A stretch of DNA of 64,000 nucleotides, from assembly GCF_000760595.1 (NCBI RefSeq), contig NZ_BBNM01000003.1, forward strand, positions 1 through 64,000. Reading direction: 5' to 3'. Position 1 is the stretch's first letter, and each line of letters starts with the position of its first letter. The position numbers were made by a program, and so were the translations under genes. This stretch comes from Acinetobacter soli (GTDB lineage: Bacteria > Pseudomonadota > Gammaproteobacteria > Pseudomonadales > Moraxellaceae). Positions 27,616 through 37,968 of this stretch are shown one piece after another. The notes under the pieces are model-generated. The model made no database searches, was not told where the DNA came from, and saw only the letters and a program-made list of their open reading frames with translations.

Positions 27616-29718
27616 ATGTACCTAGTTGATTCAGACGCGCATGTTTCCACACATTCAGAGCCAAATGTATCGCTTGCGCCCGCATTAAGTTCATTGGTGT
27701 GTGGTGAATCCTACACCTCAGATACCAATACTCGCACAGTGCATCATGCCATTACCGGTGCTGCTATTTATCGGGTGAGTAGTGATGGTCTAAATGTTCA
27801 AGCTGTAGTGGATTATGCAAAACAACATGGTGCAGTACTTGCGAAATGGACATTTCATCAACGTGCGAATGCGCTTAAAAAGGTGGCGCAATATTTACTT
27901 GATCGTAAAGAACACTATTACACATTGGCACAAGCCACGGGATGTACCCGTAAAGATGCTTGGATTGATATCGAAGGCGGTATCGGTACACTTTTTGCGT
28001 ATTCTAGCCTCGTTCGACGCGAGCTAAGCGATGCTACAACATTGGTCGAAGATGCGTGGATTCCACTATCAAAAAAAGGCAACTTTGGTGCTAAACATAT
28101 TTTGCATCCCAAAGCTGGCGTTGCGCTACACATCAATGCGTTTAACTTTCCTATCTGGGGGATGTTAGAAAAAATTGCCCCAACGTTACTGGCAGGTGTA
28201 CCTTGTATTGTGAAACCTGCCACAGAAGGTGCCGCTTTAACCCATGCGGTTGTACAGGATATCTTGGCGAGCGGATACTTGCCAGATGGTGCTTTACAAC
28301 TCATTTGCGGGCAGATCCATGACTTACTTGATCATTTAAATGCTCAAGATACCGTTACATTTACGGGTTCTGCACAAACCGGGCAGCAGCTCAGAGCGCA
28401 TCCACATTTAAATCGTCATTCAATTCCTTTTAGCATGGAAGCCGATTCAATCAATAGCGCCATCTTGACTGAAGATTGTAGTGAAGCCACTATTGCACTT
28501 TTTGTACAGCAAGTGGTCAATGAAATGACCAGTAAAGCAGGCCAGAAATGTACCGCCATTCGACGTGCTTTTGTACCTAAAGCCGTGCTAGAGACAGTTC
28601 AACAGCAGCTCATCGAGCAACTGAAAAAGGTTGTGGTTGGAGACCCTATTCGAGCAGAGGTTACCATGGGCGCTTTGGCCAGCAAAAAACAGCAGCAAGA
28701 CGTTGCAGCTCGTGTTGAAGTATTGGCTCAAGAAGCGCAAATTGTGTTTGGAAGCCACTTGCGTAATGATTGTCTAATTCATGCCGAAGACGCCACATTA
28801 GGTGCCTTTTACCCACCAACACTACTGCTGTGTAATGATCCTGTTCAAGCCACATCCATACATGAAACAGAGGCCTTTGGCCCCGTATGTACCCTCATGC
28901 CGTACGATGATCTGGAGCAATTGGCAGTACTGGTTGCCAAAGGTGCAGGTAGCTTAGTCGCGTCAGTGATACGTGAAAGTCATCAAAATATTGAAGCGCT
29001 AATTGCAAAAATTGCGCCATGGCATGGCAGAATTCATATTTTAGATCAGGAAAGTGCTAAAGAAAGTACTGGTCATGGCTCTCCATTGCCTCAATTGGTA
29101 CATGGCGGTCCGGGGCGTGCGGGTGGAGGTGAAGAACTGGGTGGCCTACGTGCGGTGAAACACTATATGCAACGTACAGCCATACAAGGATCGCCAAATG
29201 CACTCACCCAACTGGGGCAAAGCTGGACAGCAGGCGCCCACATTGTGGAAGATCGCGTTCATCCGTTTCGAAAAACATTTGATGAGCTAGAAATAGGTGA
29301 GCGTTTAAAAACTGCACGCCGTACCGTGACTGAAGCCGATATTGTCAATTTTGCTTGCTTAAGTGGCGATCATTTTTATGCGCATATGGATCAAATTGCA
29401 GCCAAAGACTCGTTGTTTGGTGAGCGCGTGGCACATGGCTACCTTATTGTCTCCGCTGCTGCAGGGTTATTTGTCGATGCAGCTCCCGGGCCAGTAATTG
29501 CCAATTACGGTATGGACAATTTACGCTTTGTTGAGCCTGTAAAAATTGGCGATACCATTCAGGTTGAGTTGACCTGTAAACAAAAAACTCCAAAAACACT
29601 CACCGACCCAACGCAAAAACCGCACGGTGTGGTGGTCTGGGACATTAAAGTAAAAAATCAACGCGAAGAGCTGGTGGCAACCTACGATATTTTAACGCTG
29701 GTTGAACGTGCAGCTTAA
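27616..29718 (+). CDS. paaZ: Bifunctional oxepin-CoA hydrolase / semialdehyde dehydrogenase
   Basis: 700 residues from the ATG at 27616 (TGGAGTT upstream; the frame opens 10 codons earlier). The N-terminal aldehyde dehydrogenase has the catalytic Glu275 (SMEADS) and Cys312 (AGQKCTAIRR). It is fused to a C-terminal MaoC-type hydratase (about 535-700, FACLSGDHFYAHMD with the Asp-His pair). The hydratase opens oxepin-CoA and the dehydrogenase oxidises the resulting semialdehyde with NADP. It is transcribed alone, divergent from paaABCDE, and ends at a strong terminator. Confidence 0.95.
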   Translation: MYLVDSDAHVSTHSEPNVSLAPALSSLVCGESYTSDTNTRTVHHAITGAAIYRVSSDGLNVQAVVDYAKQHGAVLAKWTFHQRANALKKVAQYLLDRKEHYYTLAQATGCTRKDAWIDIEGGIGTLFAYSSLVRRELSDATTLVEDAWIPLSKKGNFGAKHILHPKAGVALHINAFNFPIWGMLEKIAPTLLAGVPCIVKPATEGAALTHAVVQDILASGYLPDGALQLICGQIHDLLDHLNAQDTVTFTGSAQTGQQLRAHPHLNRHSIPFSMEADSINSAILTEDCSEATIALFVQQVVNEMTSKAGQKCTAIRRAFVPKAVLETVQQQLIEQLKKVVVGDPIRAEVTMGALASKKQQQDVAARVEVLAQEAQIVFGSHLRNDCLIHAEDATLGAFYPPTLLLCNDPVQATSIHETEAFGPVCTLMPYDDLEQLAVLVAKGAGSLVASVIRESHQNIEALIAKIAPWHGRIHILDQESAKESTGHGSPLPQLVHGGPGRAGGGEELGGLRAVKHYMQRTAIQGSPNALTQLGQSWTAGAHIVEDRVHPFRKTFDELEIGERLKTARRTVTEADIVNFACLSGDHFYAHMDQIAAKDSLFGERVAHGYLIVSAAAGLFVDAAPGPVIANYGMDNLRFVEPVKIGDTIQVELTCKQKTPKTLTDPTQKPHGVVVWDIKVKNQREELVATYDILTLVERAA

Positions 29719-29770
29719 ATAAAAGACTGGTCTGCAACACTGACGTGCAGATCAGCTGATGATATCCATG

Positions 29771-29800
29771 AAAAAAGAGTTCGAAAGCGAACTCTTTTTT
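29771..29800. terminator. Terminator between paaZ and the permease gene
   Basis: The stem AAAAAAGAGTTCG / CGAACTCTTTTTT is 13 bp with an AAAG loop and is symmetric, so it serves both convergent genes. Confidence 0.9.
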
Positions 29801-29812
29801 TGTTTGCTATAG

Positions 29813-31195
29813 TTATGAATGTGTTTGAGCTTCAGCCGTCAAGATGTCTTTTTTACGGTATTTAAGCTGATACACCACTGCCAGCACGATCAACCAGATA
29901 GGGACCAGCATTACGGCAAGTCGCATATCCGGCGTGATACTCATAATGATCAGGATACCAAAAATAAAGGCAATCGTTAAATAGTTACTCCATGGACTCA
30001 TGATGCTTTGAAACGTCGTTTGATGATGTCGTTGCTGCATCGCTTTTCGAAATTTCAGATGTGTCCAAGAAATCATGAGCCAGTTGACCACCAACGCTGC
30101 GACCACCAGCATCATCAAAAATTGAAAGGCTTTGCCTGGCATTAAGTAATTAATTAATACGCAAAGCGCTGTAATAGACGCTGAAACGCCAGCAGCATAC
30201 ACCGGAATACCACGACGATTCACTCGTTGTAGTACTCGTGGCGCATTACCTTGCATGGCCAAACCGTGCAGCATTCGACTGTTACAGTAAATACAACTGT
30301 TATATACCGAGATTGCAGCCACCAACACCACAAAATTTAAAACATTGGCGACACCGTGGCTGTTTAGCGACTGAAAAATCAAAACAAAAGGACTACCGCC
30401 TTGAGCCAACTGATTCCATGGAAATAAGCACAGCAAAACTCCGATCGCACCAATATAAAAAATCAGAATACGATACACAATCTGATTGACCGCTTTAGGA
30501 ATAGTTTTGGATGGATTTTTGGTTTCCGCCGCCGTAATACCAATCAGCTCTAATCCACCAAAGGCAAACATGATAATGGCCAAGGACATGATAAAGCCTT
30601 GGATTCCATTTGGAAAAAAGCCACCAAATTGCCAGAGATTGGCCACGCTGGCCTGAGGTCCAGCATCACCTGATATCAATAGATATAAACCGAAGAAGAT
30701 CATGCTTAAAATCGCAATAATCTTGATACAGGAAAATAAAAACTCAGATTCACCAAAAAAACGTACATTGATGAGGTTTATGGCATTAATGGCAATAAAG
30801 AAAAAAAGCGCTGTGATCCATGTGGGTAATTCGGGCAACCAAAACTGTACGAAGGTACCAATTGCACTCAGTTCGGCCATGCTGACCAACACGTATAGCA
30901 CCCAGTAATTCCAGCCAGACATAAAACCGGCCATTGGGCCCCAGTATTTGTTAGCAAAATAGCTAAAAGACCCACTGACCGGTTCCTCGACAACCATTTC
31001 ACCCAAGTGTCGCATAATCAGAAATGCAATGATGCCTGCAATTGCATAACCCAGTAAAACCGATGGCCCTGCCAACTTAATGGTTTGTGAAATACCTAAA
31101 AACAGCCCTGTCCCTACGGCTCCTCCTAGAGCAATTAACTGAATATGCCGATTCGATAATCCTTGTTTTAACTCGTTCGTTTGTTGTGCTTCCAT
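29813..31195 (-). CDS. aroP: Aromatic amino acid permease, AroP-like (APC family)
   Basis: 460 residues from the ATG at 31195 (GGAGC upstream). There are twelve predicted membrane helices. The amino acid permease signature near the start (NRHIQLIALGGAVGTGLFLG) is followed by stretches that I recognise as close to E. coli AroP: SGWNYWVLYVLVSMAEL, IMFAFGGLELIGITAAE and SVYNSCIYCNSRMLHGLA. It should import phenylalanine, tyrosine or tryptophan with protons. Its position next to an arylpyruvate-type decarboxylase and the paa genes favours phenylalanine. PheP-type specificity is possible. Confidence 0.82.
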   Translation of the reverse strand: MEAQQTNELKQGLSNRHIQLIALGGAVGTGLFLGISQTIKLAGPSVLLGYAIAGIIAFLIMRHLGEMVVEEPVSGSFSYFANKYWGPMAGFMSGWNYWVLYVLVSMAELSAIGTFVQFWLPELPTWITALFFFIAINAINLINVRFFGESEFLFSCIKIIAILSMIFFGLYLLISGDAGPQASVANLWQFGGFFPNGIQGFIMSLAIIMFAFGGLELIGITAAETKNPSKTIPKAVNQIVYRILIFYIGAIGVLLCLFPWNQLAQGGSPFVLIFQSLNSHGVANVLNFVVLVAAISVYNSCIYCNSRMLHGLAMQGNAPRVLQRVNRRGIPVYAAGVSASITALCVLINYLMPGKAFQFLMMLVVAALVVNWLMISWTHLKFRKAMQQRHHQTTFQSIMSPWSNYLTIAFIFGILIIMSITPDMRLAVMLVPIWLIVLAVVYQLKYRKKDILTAEAQTHS

Positions 31196-31308
31196 TACTG
31201 TGCTCCATGGTTCAATTTGCACACTCCTGTGCGTTCCTTTGAATCTTTTACGATGTGAATTTGAATAATAAAGTTCTTATGAATATCCTTTAAACGATTG
31301 AACTCAAT

Positions 31309-31347
31309 AAAAAAAGACACTGTGGTGATTGGTTATCGCACAGTGTC
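31309..31347 (-). terminator. Terminator after the decarboxylase gene
   Basis: On the minus strand a 9-bp perfect stem (GACACTGTG / CACAGTGTC) with a 14-base loop is followed by seven T. It separates the decarboxylase from aroP, so aroP has its own promoter or depends on read-through. Confidence 0.8.
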
Positions 31348-31358
31348 CCGATAGTCTT

Positions 31359-33080
31359 TTATTTATAGGTGCCGACCGGGCTGAGTATATCGGCGGTCTT
31401 TGGTTTGAGTTGTTGATAGCTATAATGACCATAATCGTATTGCGCCACTACATCGGCAAATTTGGTCAGACTGGCTGGTGCATCCATGACAGGAAGTTTA
31501 AGCTCAATCAGCGCCAACGTTTGGCTCGACTCAAGCTGATCCAGTACTGTATGCAACTGCCCTAGTGTCTCGACGATATGTGTGCTGTAGGCATCTGCTC
31601 CATTAAACACCCGCATTACTTCGGTATAGTTCCAGTTTTGGATATCGTTATACGATGATTTTTCGCCGAGAATTAAACGCTCAATGGTATACCCCCCGTT
31701 ATTTAAAACAAAAATAATTGGTTTGAGTTTTTGACGTACTATTGTGGACAGCTCTTGTACAGTTAACTGGATTGAACCATCACCAATAAATAAAATATGG
31801 CGGCGTTTTGGCTGGGCTAGCATACTGCCCAGTAACGCAGGTAATGTATAGCCGATTGATCCCCAGATTGGCTGCGCAATATAATCAGCAGTCGCGGGTA
31901 AACAAATACCAGAAATAGAGGAATTGGAAGTGCCAACCTCTCCTATAATCACATCATTGGCTTTGAAAAAGCCTGACATCGCACGCCATAGCGCAGCTTG
32001 AGCCAGCGAATCTTGCTCTGAATATTCTGGCGCTTGAACCAAGGGAACTGAACAACTCTTTGGTTCACGTTCACGGGTTTTTAATTGCTGTAATAATGCA
32101 GTTAAAAATTCAGCGATTTCAATTCCGGCAAAGTTACGATCATAAATCGTCAGATCGTATTGTTTTAAATCAATGTAGCGATCTTTGCGAATCTGATGTG
32201 AAAAAAAGCCAGTCCCAACATCGCTAAAACGCGCACCAATTCCAATCAGGCAGTCGGACTGCTCAATGATCTCTTTAGTTTTGGGTTGGCTTGCACTTCC
32301 AGCATAAATTCCTGCATACAAATCTGATGACTCATCAATTACATTTTTTGCGGTACAAAGACACGCGTAAGGAATATTGTATTTTTCCGCAATTTGAGCC
32401 AAAACTTTACCTAAACCATACACCTTGGCGGTTTGATCGATCAGAAATGCTGGACGTTTGGCCGAATAAAGCTCAGCACAAAACTCATTTAATGCCAGTT
32501 CTAAAAGCTGCGGATCACTTTTTGGAATGCGTTTATCGAGTGGCTTTGCATCAACATCAATTTTGATATGAGTGATATCGGAAGGTAACTGAATATAGAC
32601 TGGACGGCGCGAGATCAAACACTGTTTGAGCACACGATCAATTTCAAAAGCTGCATTTTCTGGAGTAAGACGGGTTTGTGCAACAGTAAACTCTTTCATG
32701 CAGTTCATAATATTGTCGTAATTACCATCAACCAAGGTGTGATGAATTAACTCCCCTCGATTGACTGCATGCAGAGGCGGAATGCCTGAAATCAAGATCA
32801 CAGGGACATTTTCAGCATAAGCACCAGCAATGCCATTGATTGCACTTAAATCACCCACACCATAAGTGGTCACAAGAGCAGCCACACCATTACTACGCGC
32901 GTAACCATCTGCCGCATAGGCGGCATTTAGCTCATTACAGTTTCCAATAAATTCTAGCGATGTATCTTCTTCGATTTGTTCTAGATACGACAGGTTGAAA
33001 TCTCCGGGTAATCCGAATATATGATCTATTCCTAACTCGCTTAAACGTTGATTTAAAAATTGTCCAATCTCGATAAACAT
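31359..33080 (-). CDS. Thiamine-diphosphate 2-oxoacid decarboxylase (phenylpyruvate/indolepyruvate type)
   Basis: 573 residues from the ATG at 33080, with AAGGAG eight bases upstream. The thiamine-activating glutamate is Glu50 (IGNCNELNAAYAADGYAR). The cofactor motif starts GDGSIQLTVQELS and ends in LNNGGYTIE. Both belong to the pyruvate/indolepyruvate/phenylpyruvate decarboxylase family. Such enzymes turn 2-oxoacids into aldehydes, for example phenylpyruvate into phenylacetaldehyde. The neighbours (aromatic permease, Lrp regulator, paa cluster) suggest an aromatic substrate. A branched-chain oxoacid or pyruvate cannot be excluded from sequence alone. No aldehyde dehydrogenase dedicated to phenylacetaldehyde is in the window. 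Confidence 0.82.
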   Translation of the reverse strand: MFIEIGQFLNQRLSELGIDHIFGLPGDFNLSYLEQIEEDTSLEFIGNCNELNAAYAADGYARSNGVAALVTTYGVGDLSAINGIAGAYAENVPVILISGIPPLHAVNRGELIHHTLVDGNYDNIMNCMKEFTVAQTRLTPENAAFEIDRVLKQCLISRRPVYIQLPSDITHIKIDVDAKPLDKRIPKSDPQLLELALNEFCAELYSAKRPAFLIDQTAKVYGLGKVLAQIAEKYNIPYACLCTAKNVIDESSDLYAGIYAGSASQPKTKEIIEQSDCLIGIGARFSDVGTGFFSHQIRKDRYIDLKQYDLTIYDRNFAGIEIAEFLTALLQQLKTREREPKSCSVPLVQAPEYSEQDSLAQAALWRAMSGFFKANDVIIGEVGTSNSSISGICLPATADYIAQPIWGSIGYTLPALLGSMLAQPKRRHILFIGDGSIQLTVQELSTIVRQKLKPIIFVLNNGGYTIERLILGEKSSYNDIQNWNYTEVMRVFNGADAYSTHIVETLGQLHTVLDQLESSQTLALIELKLPVMDAPASLTKFADVVAQYDYGHYSYQQLKPKTADILSPVGTYK

Positions 33081-33212
33081 TGTTCTTCTCCTTGATACTA
33101 TTTTTTTGTCTCTATAAAAATAATAGGTGATCGACTCACTGATCTTCATGCATAATGGATACTAATTTTTATAAAAACGCACATTTTGTGTATCAAAAAA
33201 GGATTTGATGCA

Positions 33213-33698
33213 ATGGATAAATTTGATTGGAAAATCATCAGTGCTTTACAGAAAAATGGACGGTTAACAAATCAGGAGATTGGTGATCTGATCGGGTTAT
33301 CGGCATCGCAGTGCTCACGTCGCCGGCAAATACTTGAACAAAAAGGGATTATTTTAGGCTATACCGCGCGTATCGATCAGCAAGCTGTGGGGCTAGAAGT
33401 CACAGCGATGGTGCATATCAATTTGAGAATTCATGAAGCCAAATCTCAAATCACTTTTCTCGAGATGATCGAACATGAAGAAAAAATTCATGATTCTTTT
33501 TCTATCAGCGGTGATGCCGATTACATTTTAAAAGTCGTGGCAGAAAATCTTGAAGATCTTTCTAATTTTGTGACCGAGCGACTCCTGACTTGTGAAGCAA
33601 TCGGGCATATCAAAACTTATATCGTGCTAAAAAAAGTGAAGGAACAGAATCAGTATTTAGGAAAAAATAAACGTCAGACTAGTCCACTGGCAGTTTAA
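33213..33698 (+). CDS. Lrp/AsnC-family transcriptional regulator
   Basis: 161 residues from the ATG at 33213, with AAGGA upstream. The N-terminal helix-turn-helix (NGRLTNQEIGDLIGLSASQC, then RRRQILEQKGII) is joined to an RAM ligand-binding domain (about 65-150, with SISGDADYILKVVAENLEDL). Lrp-type proteins sense amino acids and often control the divergent neighbour. That is the decarboxylase gene 132 bases away, which makes it the likely target, with an aromatic amino acid as a plausible effector. Confidence 0.88.
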   Translation: MDKFDWKIISALQKNGRLTNQEIGDLIGLSASQCSRRRQILEQKGIILGYTARIDQQAVGLEVTAMVHINLRIHEAKSQITFLEMIEHEEKIHDSFSISGDADYILKVVAENLEDLSNFVTERLLTCEAIGHIKTYIVLKKVKEQNQYLGKNKRQTSPLAV

Positions 33699-33764
33699 GT
33701 CAATGTGTTAAAATCTTGCGTTGAAGATCATGTGCTAAAAATCTTGAGCTGCAAAGATTGGCGT

Positions 33765-33794
33765 AAAAAAACCCAGTCTAAACTGGGTTTTTTG
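33765..33794. terminator. Terminator between the Lrp gene and ddc
   Basis: The stem AAAAAACCCAGT / ACTGGGTTTTTT is 12 bp with a 4-base loop and works for both converging genes. Confidence 0.9.
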
Positions 33795-33805
33795 ATACGC
33801 ATCGA

Positions 33806-35338
33806 TTAATCAATTGCTGGAACATATGTACCTGAAGCAATTGCATCTTTAATGCGATCTGCTTCTTGCAATACAAATGACAAAAGATTTTGAACGTTTT
33901 CGAGTGTCGCAACCGGGCTTAACGTGGTCATTTTGAGCGACTGCACCTGACCCACTTTGGTCACACCAATATTGGCATCACCACGCGCAAACAATTCATC
34001 TGCAACGTTTTGGTTCAGGGTATCAAGCAACTCAACCGGATAACCTTGCGGTACAACACGGAACAGTACAGATGCAAATTGTGGCTCAACCAACAACTCT
34101 AGGCCGTCAGTTGCCTTGATATAATCTGCCACTTCACGCGTCAGTTTTATACCATGATCAATCATAGAACCATAAAGTTCTTCACCAAGTGCCTCAATGG
34201 TCATCCAAAGCTTCAATGCATCGAAGCGACGCGTCGTTTGCAAAGACTTCGACACAAGGTTGGGTACACCATGCTCTTCATCATAAGCTGAGTTTAAATA
34301 CTCCGCTTCATAATGCATAAAGCGATAGTTGGCTTCATCTTTGAGCAAGAATGCGCCACAGCTGATGCTTTGGAAATAATGCTTATGGAAATCGAGCGTG
34401 ATTGAATCAGACAATTCAATTCCAGCCAACATCTCGCGATAGTCGTTCGACAAAATCAGTGCACCACCCCATGCCGCATCGATATGCATCCACGCGCCAT
34501 ATTTTGTGGTGATGTCACGGATTTCTTTCAGCGGATCAATTGCACCAGCATCAGTTGTGCCTGCTGTTGCCACCACACACGCCACGATTTTGCCTTCGGC
34601 TTGCAAATGCGCCATGGTTTTTTCCAGCGCATCGACATCCATCTGAGCAAGCTCATTGACAGGCACCGTGACTACTGACTGAAAGCCCATGCCCATCATC
34701 GCCATGTTCTTTTGCACAGAAAAATGTGCATTTTCAGAACAAATGACTTTGATGTTACGCATTGCTTCGGCAGGAATACCATCACGCTGAACAGACCACG
34801 GCTGACCATTTTCGTCTGTAAAGTTTTTAGCAATTGCCCAGTCACGCGCCAGTAGCACACCCATCAGGTTCGATTGCGTGCCACCTGAGGTGAATACGCC
34901 AGCTTGACCTGATCCGTAGCCTACTTTTTTACGCAACCAATCAATCAACTGAACTTCCATCAATGAACCCGCTGGGCTTTGATCCCATGAGTCCATCGAT
35001 TGGTTGGTTGCATTGATCAAGACTTCTGCAATCTGGCTGGTCACCATTGTTGGACAATGTAAATGTGCCAACGAATACGGATGATGTACTTTCAAGCTCT
35101 TATTTAAGAAAAGCTCAACCATGCGTTCAAGAGACTGATGTAAACCCAATCCGTCTTTAGATGGATTAAAGGCAATTGCCGAACGCAATTCCTTGATACT
35201 TCCACCTGTATACATCTTGTCGTTTTGTAGCCATGCTGCAACAGCTTTTACAGCGTCGTCCATTGCTGACTGATAGTCAGCAATGGATGCAGCATCGTTA
35301 CAGAGCAACGCTTTACGGTGTTCTGCAAAATCAACCAT
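33806..35338 (-). CDS. ddc: L-2,4-diaminobutyrate decarboxylase
   Basis: 510 residues, a group II PLP decarboxylase with the cofactor-binding lysine in DFHKHYF and the conserved segments [11 protein letters not shown] and [10 protein letters not shown]. It converts 2,4-diaminobutyrate to 1,3-diaminopropane, the polyamine typical of Acinetobacter. It starts three bases after the dat stop, so the two genes form one translationally linked operon. Confidence 0.95.
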   Translation of the reverse strand: MVDFAEHRKALLCNDAASIADYQSAMDDAVKAVAAWLQNDKMYTGGSIKELRSAIAFNPSKDGLGLHQSLERMVELFLNKSLKVHHPYSLAHLHCPTMVTSQIAEVLINATNQSMDSWDQSPAGSLMEVQLIDWLRKKVGYGSGQAGVFTSGGTQSNLMGVLLARDWAIAKNFTDENGQPWSVQRDGIPAEAMRNIKVICSENAHFSVQKNMAMMGMGFQSVVTVPVNELAQMDVDALEKTMAHLQAEGKIVACVVATAGTTDAGAIDPLKEIRDITTKYGAWMHIDAAWGGALILSNDYREMLAGIELSDSITLDFHKHYFQSISCGAFLLKDEANYRFMHYEAEYLNSAYDEEHGVPNLVSKSLQTTRRFDALKLWMTIEALGEELYGSMIDHGIKLTREVADYIKATDGLELLVEPQFASVLFRVVPQGYPVELLDTLNQNVADELFARGDANIGVTKVGQVQSLKMTTLSPVATLENVQNLLSFVLQEADRIKDAIASGTYVPAID

Positions 35339-35341
35339 GGA

Positions 35342-36715
35342 TTATTCGCCTCGAACTGCTTTGAGTGCATCCGCCAATGCTTTTTTGAAGCGTTCAATGA
35401 CTTGAACACATTCATCTTGATTGATAATCAGCGGGCAAAGTAAACGGATCACAGTACCGTTACGACCACCTTTTTCAAGCAGTAACTTATGGTTAAAACA
35501 TGCAGTTTGAATCGCTGCGGCCAATTGTGCATCGGCAGGCAATGAACCCATATGATCTGCTGGTTTACGCTCGTCGACAATCTCGACACCCACCATCAAA
35601 CCACGGCCACGTACGTTACCGATACATGGGAATTCTTGTGCCAGCTTTTTCAGCTCTGCTTGTAGAAATTCACCACGCTCATGTGCATTTTGAGCAAGCT
35701 TGTCATTTTTGATGGTATCTAAAACAACCAAGCCTGTACCCATTGCTAACTGGTTACCACGGAATGTTCCAGTATGACCAGCCGGTTGCCATGCATCGAA
35801 TTTGCGCTTGATACCGAGTACAGCAAGCGGTAAACCACCACCCACTGCTTTAGACATCACCACAACATCAGGCTCGATCCCTGCGTGTTCGAATGCAAAC
35901 ATTTTACCTGAGCGGCCAAAGCCTGCTTGAACTTCATCTAAAATCAATACGATGTTGTGACGCTCAGTCACTTCACGGATTTTTTGCAACCATTTTACTG
36001 GTGCAGTCACCACGCCGCCTTCACCTTGAATTGCTTCAAGAATGACAGCTGCAGGCTTGGTTACGCCGCTTTCAACATCTTCAATAAAGTTTTCGAAGTA
36101 GTAAGTGAGTGCATCGACACCCGCTTCACCACCTAAACCAAGTGGGCAACGATATTCATGCGGATACGGCATGAACTGCACGCCCGGCATTAAATTATTC
36201 ACTGCATTTTTTGCACTTAAGTTACCAGTCATTGCAAGTGAACCATGGGTCATACCATGGTAGCCACCTGAAAAACTGATCACTGAACTGCGACCTGTAT
36301 AGGTTTTCGCAAGTTTGATTGCTGCTTCAGTGGCATCTGCACCAGATGGACCACAGAACTGTAAGCAATATTCTTCTTTTCCACCTGGTAGAAAAGACAG
36401 CAATGCTTCAGTAAATGCATCTTTCAAAGGAGTTGTAAGATCCAAAGTATGCAATGGCAGACCACTTGCTAGCGTGTCTTGAATACTTTGAATAACAGCA
36501 GGGTGATTATGACCAAGAGCCAATGTCCCTGCCCCCGCTAAACAATCGAGGTATTGTGTACCTTCAACATCTGTAACCCAGCAACCTTGTGCACGAGCTA
36601 TCGCAAGAGGTAACTTGCGCGGATAGCTACGAACATTTGATTCCATCTGACTTTGGCGAGTCAGGTAATATTCGTTGGTGGAATTGGTGGCAGGATTTAC
36701 GGAATTAACGCTCAT
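35342..36715 (-). CDS. dat: Diaminobutyrate-2-oxoglutarate aminotransferase
   Basis: 457 residues, a class III PLP aminotransferase with [18 protein letters not shown], the cofactor aspartate in [13 protein letters not shown] and the Schiff-base lysine in SKAVGGG. It makes L-2,4-diaminobutyrate from aspartate semialdehyde and glutamate, the substrate of the downstream ddc product. The dat-ddc pair is the known diaminopropane pathway of Acinetobacter, also present in Vibrio and Haemophilus as related fusions or pairs. Confidence 0.95.
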   Translation of the reverse strand: MSVNSVNPATNSTNEYYLTRQSQMESNVRSYPRKLPLAIARAQGCWVTDVEGTQYLDCLAGAGTLALGHNHPAVIQSIQDTLASGLPLHTLDLTTPLKDAFTEALLSFLPGGKEEYCLQFCGPSGADATEAAIKLAKTYTGRSSVISFSGGYHGMTHGSLAMTGNLSAKNAVNNLMPGVQFMPYPHEYRCPLGLGGEAGVDALTYYFENFIEDVESGVTKPAAVILEAIQGEGGVVTAPVKWLQKIREVTERHNIVLILDEVQAGFGRSGKMFAFEHAGIEPDVVVMSKAVGGGLPLAVLGIKRKFDAWQPAGHTGTFRGNQLAMGTGLVVLDTIKNDKLAQNAHERGEFLQAELKKLAQEFPCIGNVRGRGLMVGVEIVDERKPADHMGSLPADAQLAAAIQTACFNHKLLLEKGGRNGTVIRLLCPLIINQDECVQVIERFKKALADALKAVRGE

Positions 36716-37190
36716 ATCGGATTACCATCTCAGATAAGGGTTGAAAGAAATAAGTCTGGTGACTTGCGGTCCTTTGACTCGGTGCTTGTAGGATTCTAGT
36801 AAAACAGCGATTGCTTTTATGATACTAGGAGGGCGATGATACCCTTTTTTATATAAAAATAAAGACCTTTTGGCCTTTAATTTCATATAACTTGTCCAAA
36901 AAAAACGATCGTGTTTTTCCTTGCCTAAATTATCATCATACTATGTGACACCCTAAAGAAAACCCGCTTTTTTTTTCATCTAGAGTGTGATTTGTGTTTT
37001 TTTGAACTCTCGATATAAACCCTAACATTAAGCCTATGTATTTAAATAGAATTTATATCAATTAAAATTGCAAAATGATGCAAAGTATTACAAACTCACC
37101 ACAAAAGCTTCTCAAAAAATATGAAACTAATTACTAAGATGTTTTCTAAGTAAAAAATAATTTTTACAACATACATTTTAAGGAATTTAT
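36716..37190. other. Long AT-rich divergent intergenic region
   Basis: These 475 bases separate dat (minus) from the SIMPL gene (plus) and must contain both promoters. A weak hairpin (AAAGACC-TTTT-GGCCTTT with one mismatch) lies near 36861. I see no open frame with a ribosome site and no recognisable RNA gene. Confidence 0.5.
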
Positions 37191-37895
37191 ATGCGTACTT
37201 TAGCACTCTCAGCCTTGCTTCTTACAGGAACAATTTCGGGTTATGTTTCAGCGGCTGAACCTGAGGCTTTAAATTATAATGTCATCAATATTCAGTCAGA
37301 TGCATCACGCCAAGTTTCAAATGATCAAATGCATGCCGTGCTATTTATTGAACGTAGTAACAAACAGCCAGCAGCACTGTCTACGCAAATTACACAAGCC
37401 ATGAATCAAGGCTTAGCGATTGCGCGTAAATATCCACAAGTTAAGGTAGAAACAGGCACACAAACCACGTATCCAGTTTATGATAACGACAGCAGTAAGT
37501 TTAAAGAATGGCGTGGGCGCGCCGAAATCCGTCTTGAAAGCAAAGACTTTAAGGCAACCAGTCAGCTGATTTCTGAACTACAGCAAAACTTTCAAACTGA
37601 ATCGATCAATTTCACTGTTTCCGATGAACAACGTAAAAAAGTTGAAAATGAGCTGATGATTGAAGCATCGAAGGGCTTTCAACAACGTGCACAAATGGTG
37701 AGTCAGGCATGGAACAAATCAGGATATAACCTTGTTAATCTTAACCTGAACACCAGTAATTACGTGCCACAACCGATGATGATGCGTGCAAGCTTAGCCA
37801 AATTTTCAAATGCCGAAGCCGCACCTGCTCAAGATGTGGCCGCTGGAGAGTCAAAAATTACCGTAAATGCCAATGGTTCAATTCAATTGAAATAA
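37191..37895 (+). CDS. SIMPL-domain (DUF541) periplasmic protein
   Basis: 234 residues with a signal peptide cleaved near VSA-AEP (residue 22). The mature protein is one SIMPL/DUF541 domain: NVINIQSDASRQVSNDQMHAVLFIE, then the VETGTQTTYPVYD and RAEIRLESKDF strands. Members include E. coli YggE and the Brucella BP26 antigen, which form periplasmic or outer-membrane-associated oligomers linked to oxidative stress. No precise function is established. AAGGAATTT precedes the ATG, and a very strong terminator follows. Confidence 0.85.
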   Translation: MRTLALSALLLTGTISGYVSAAEPEALNYNVINIQSDASRQVSNDQMHAVLFIERSNKQPAALSTQITQAMNQGLAIARKYPQVKVETGTQTTYPVYDNDSSKFKEWRGRAEIRLESKDFKATSQLISELQQNFQTESINFTVSDEQRKKVENELMIEASKGFQQRAQMVSQAWNKSGYNLVNLNLNTSNYVPQPMMMRASLAKFSNAEAAPAQDVAAGESKITVNANGSIQLK

Positions 37896-37916
37896 TCACT
37901 GTAATTACTCTAAATC

Positions 37917-37956
37917 AAAAAAAGCATGCCAGATTGATCTGGCATGCTTTTTTTTT
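37917..37956. terminator. Terminator between the SIMPL and desaturase genes
   Basis: A 13-bp stem (AAAGCATGCCAGA / TCTGGCATGCTTT) with a TTGA loop has long A and T flanks, so it acts in both directions. Confidence 0.92.
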
Positions 37957-37968
37957 ACGATTAAACCA

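Noticed and set aside
29771..29800. Hairpins at gene ends as possible repeat family or CRISPR units
   Set aside because: Each hairpin has a different sequence and sits at a gene end with a T run; they are terminators, not a repeat array.
33081..33212. Search for a clear Lrp operator between the decarboxylase and Lrp genes
   Set aside because: GATC-containing half-sites are present (TGATCGACTCACTGATC) but Lrp sites are too loose to call from one sequence.
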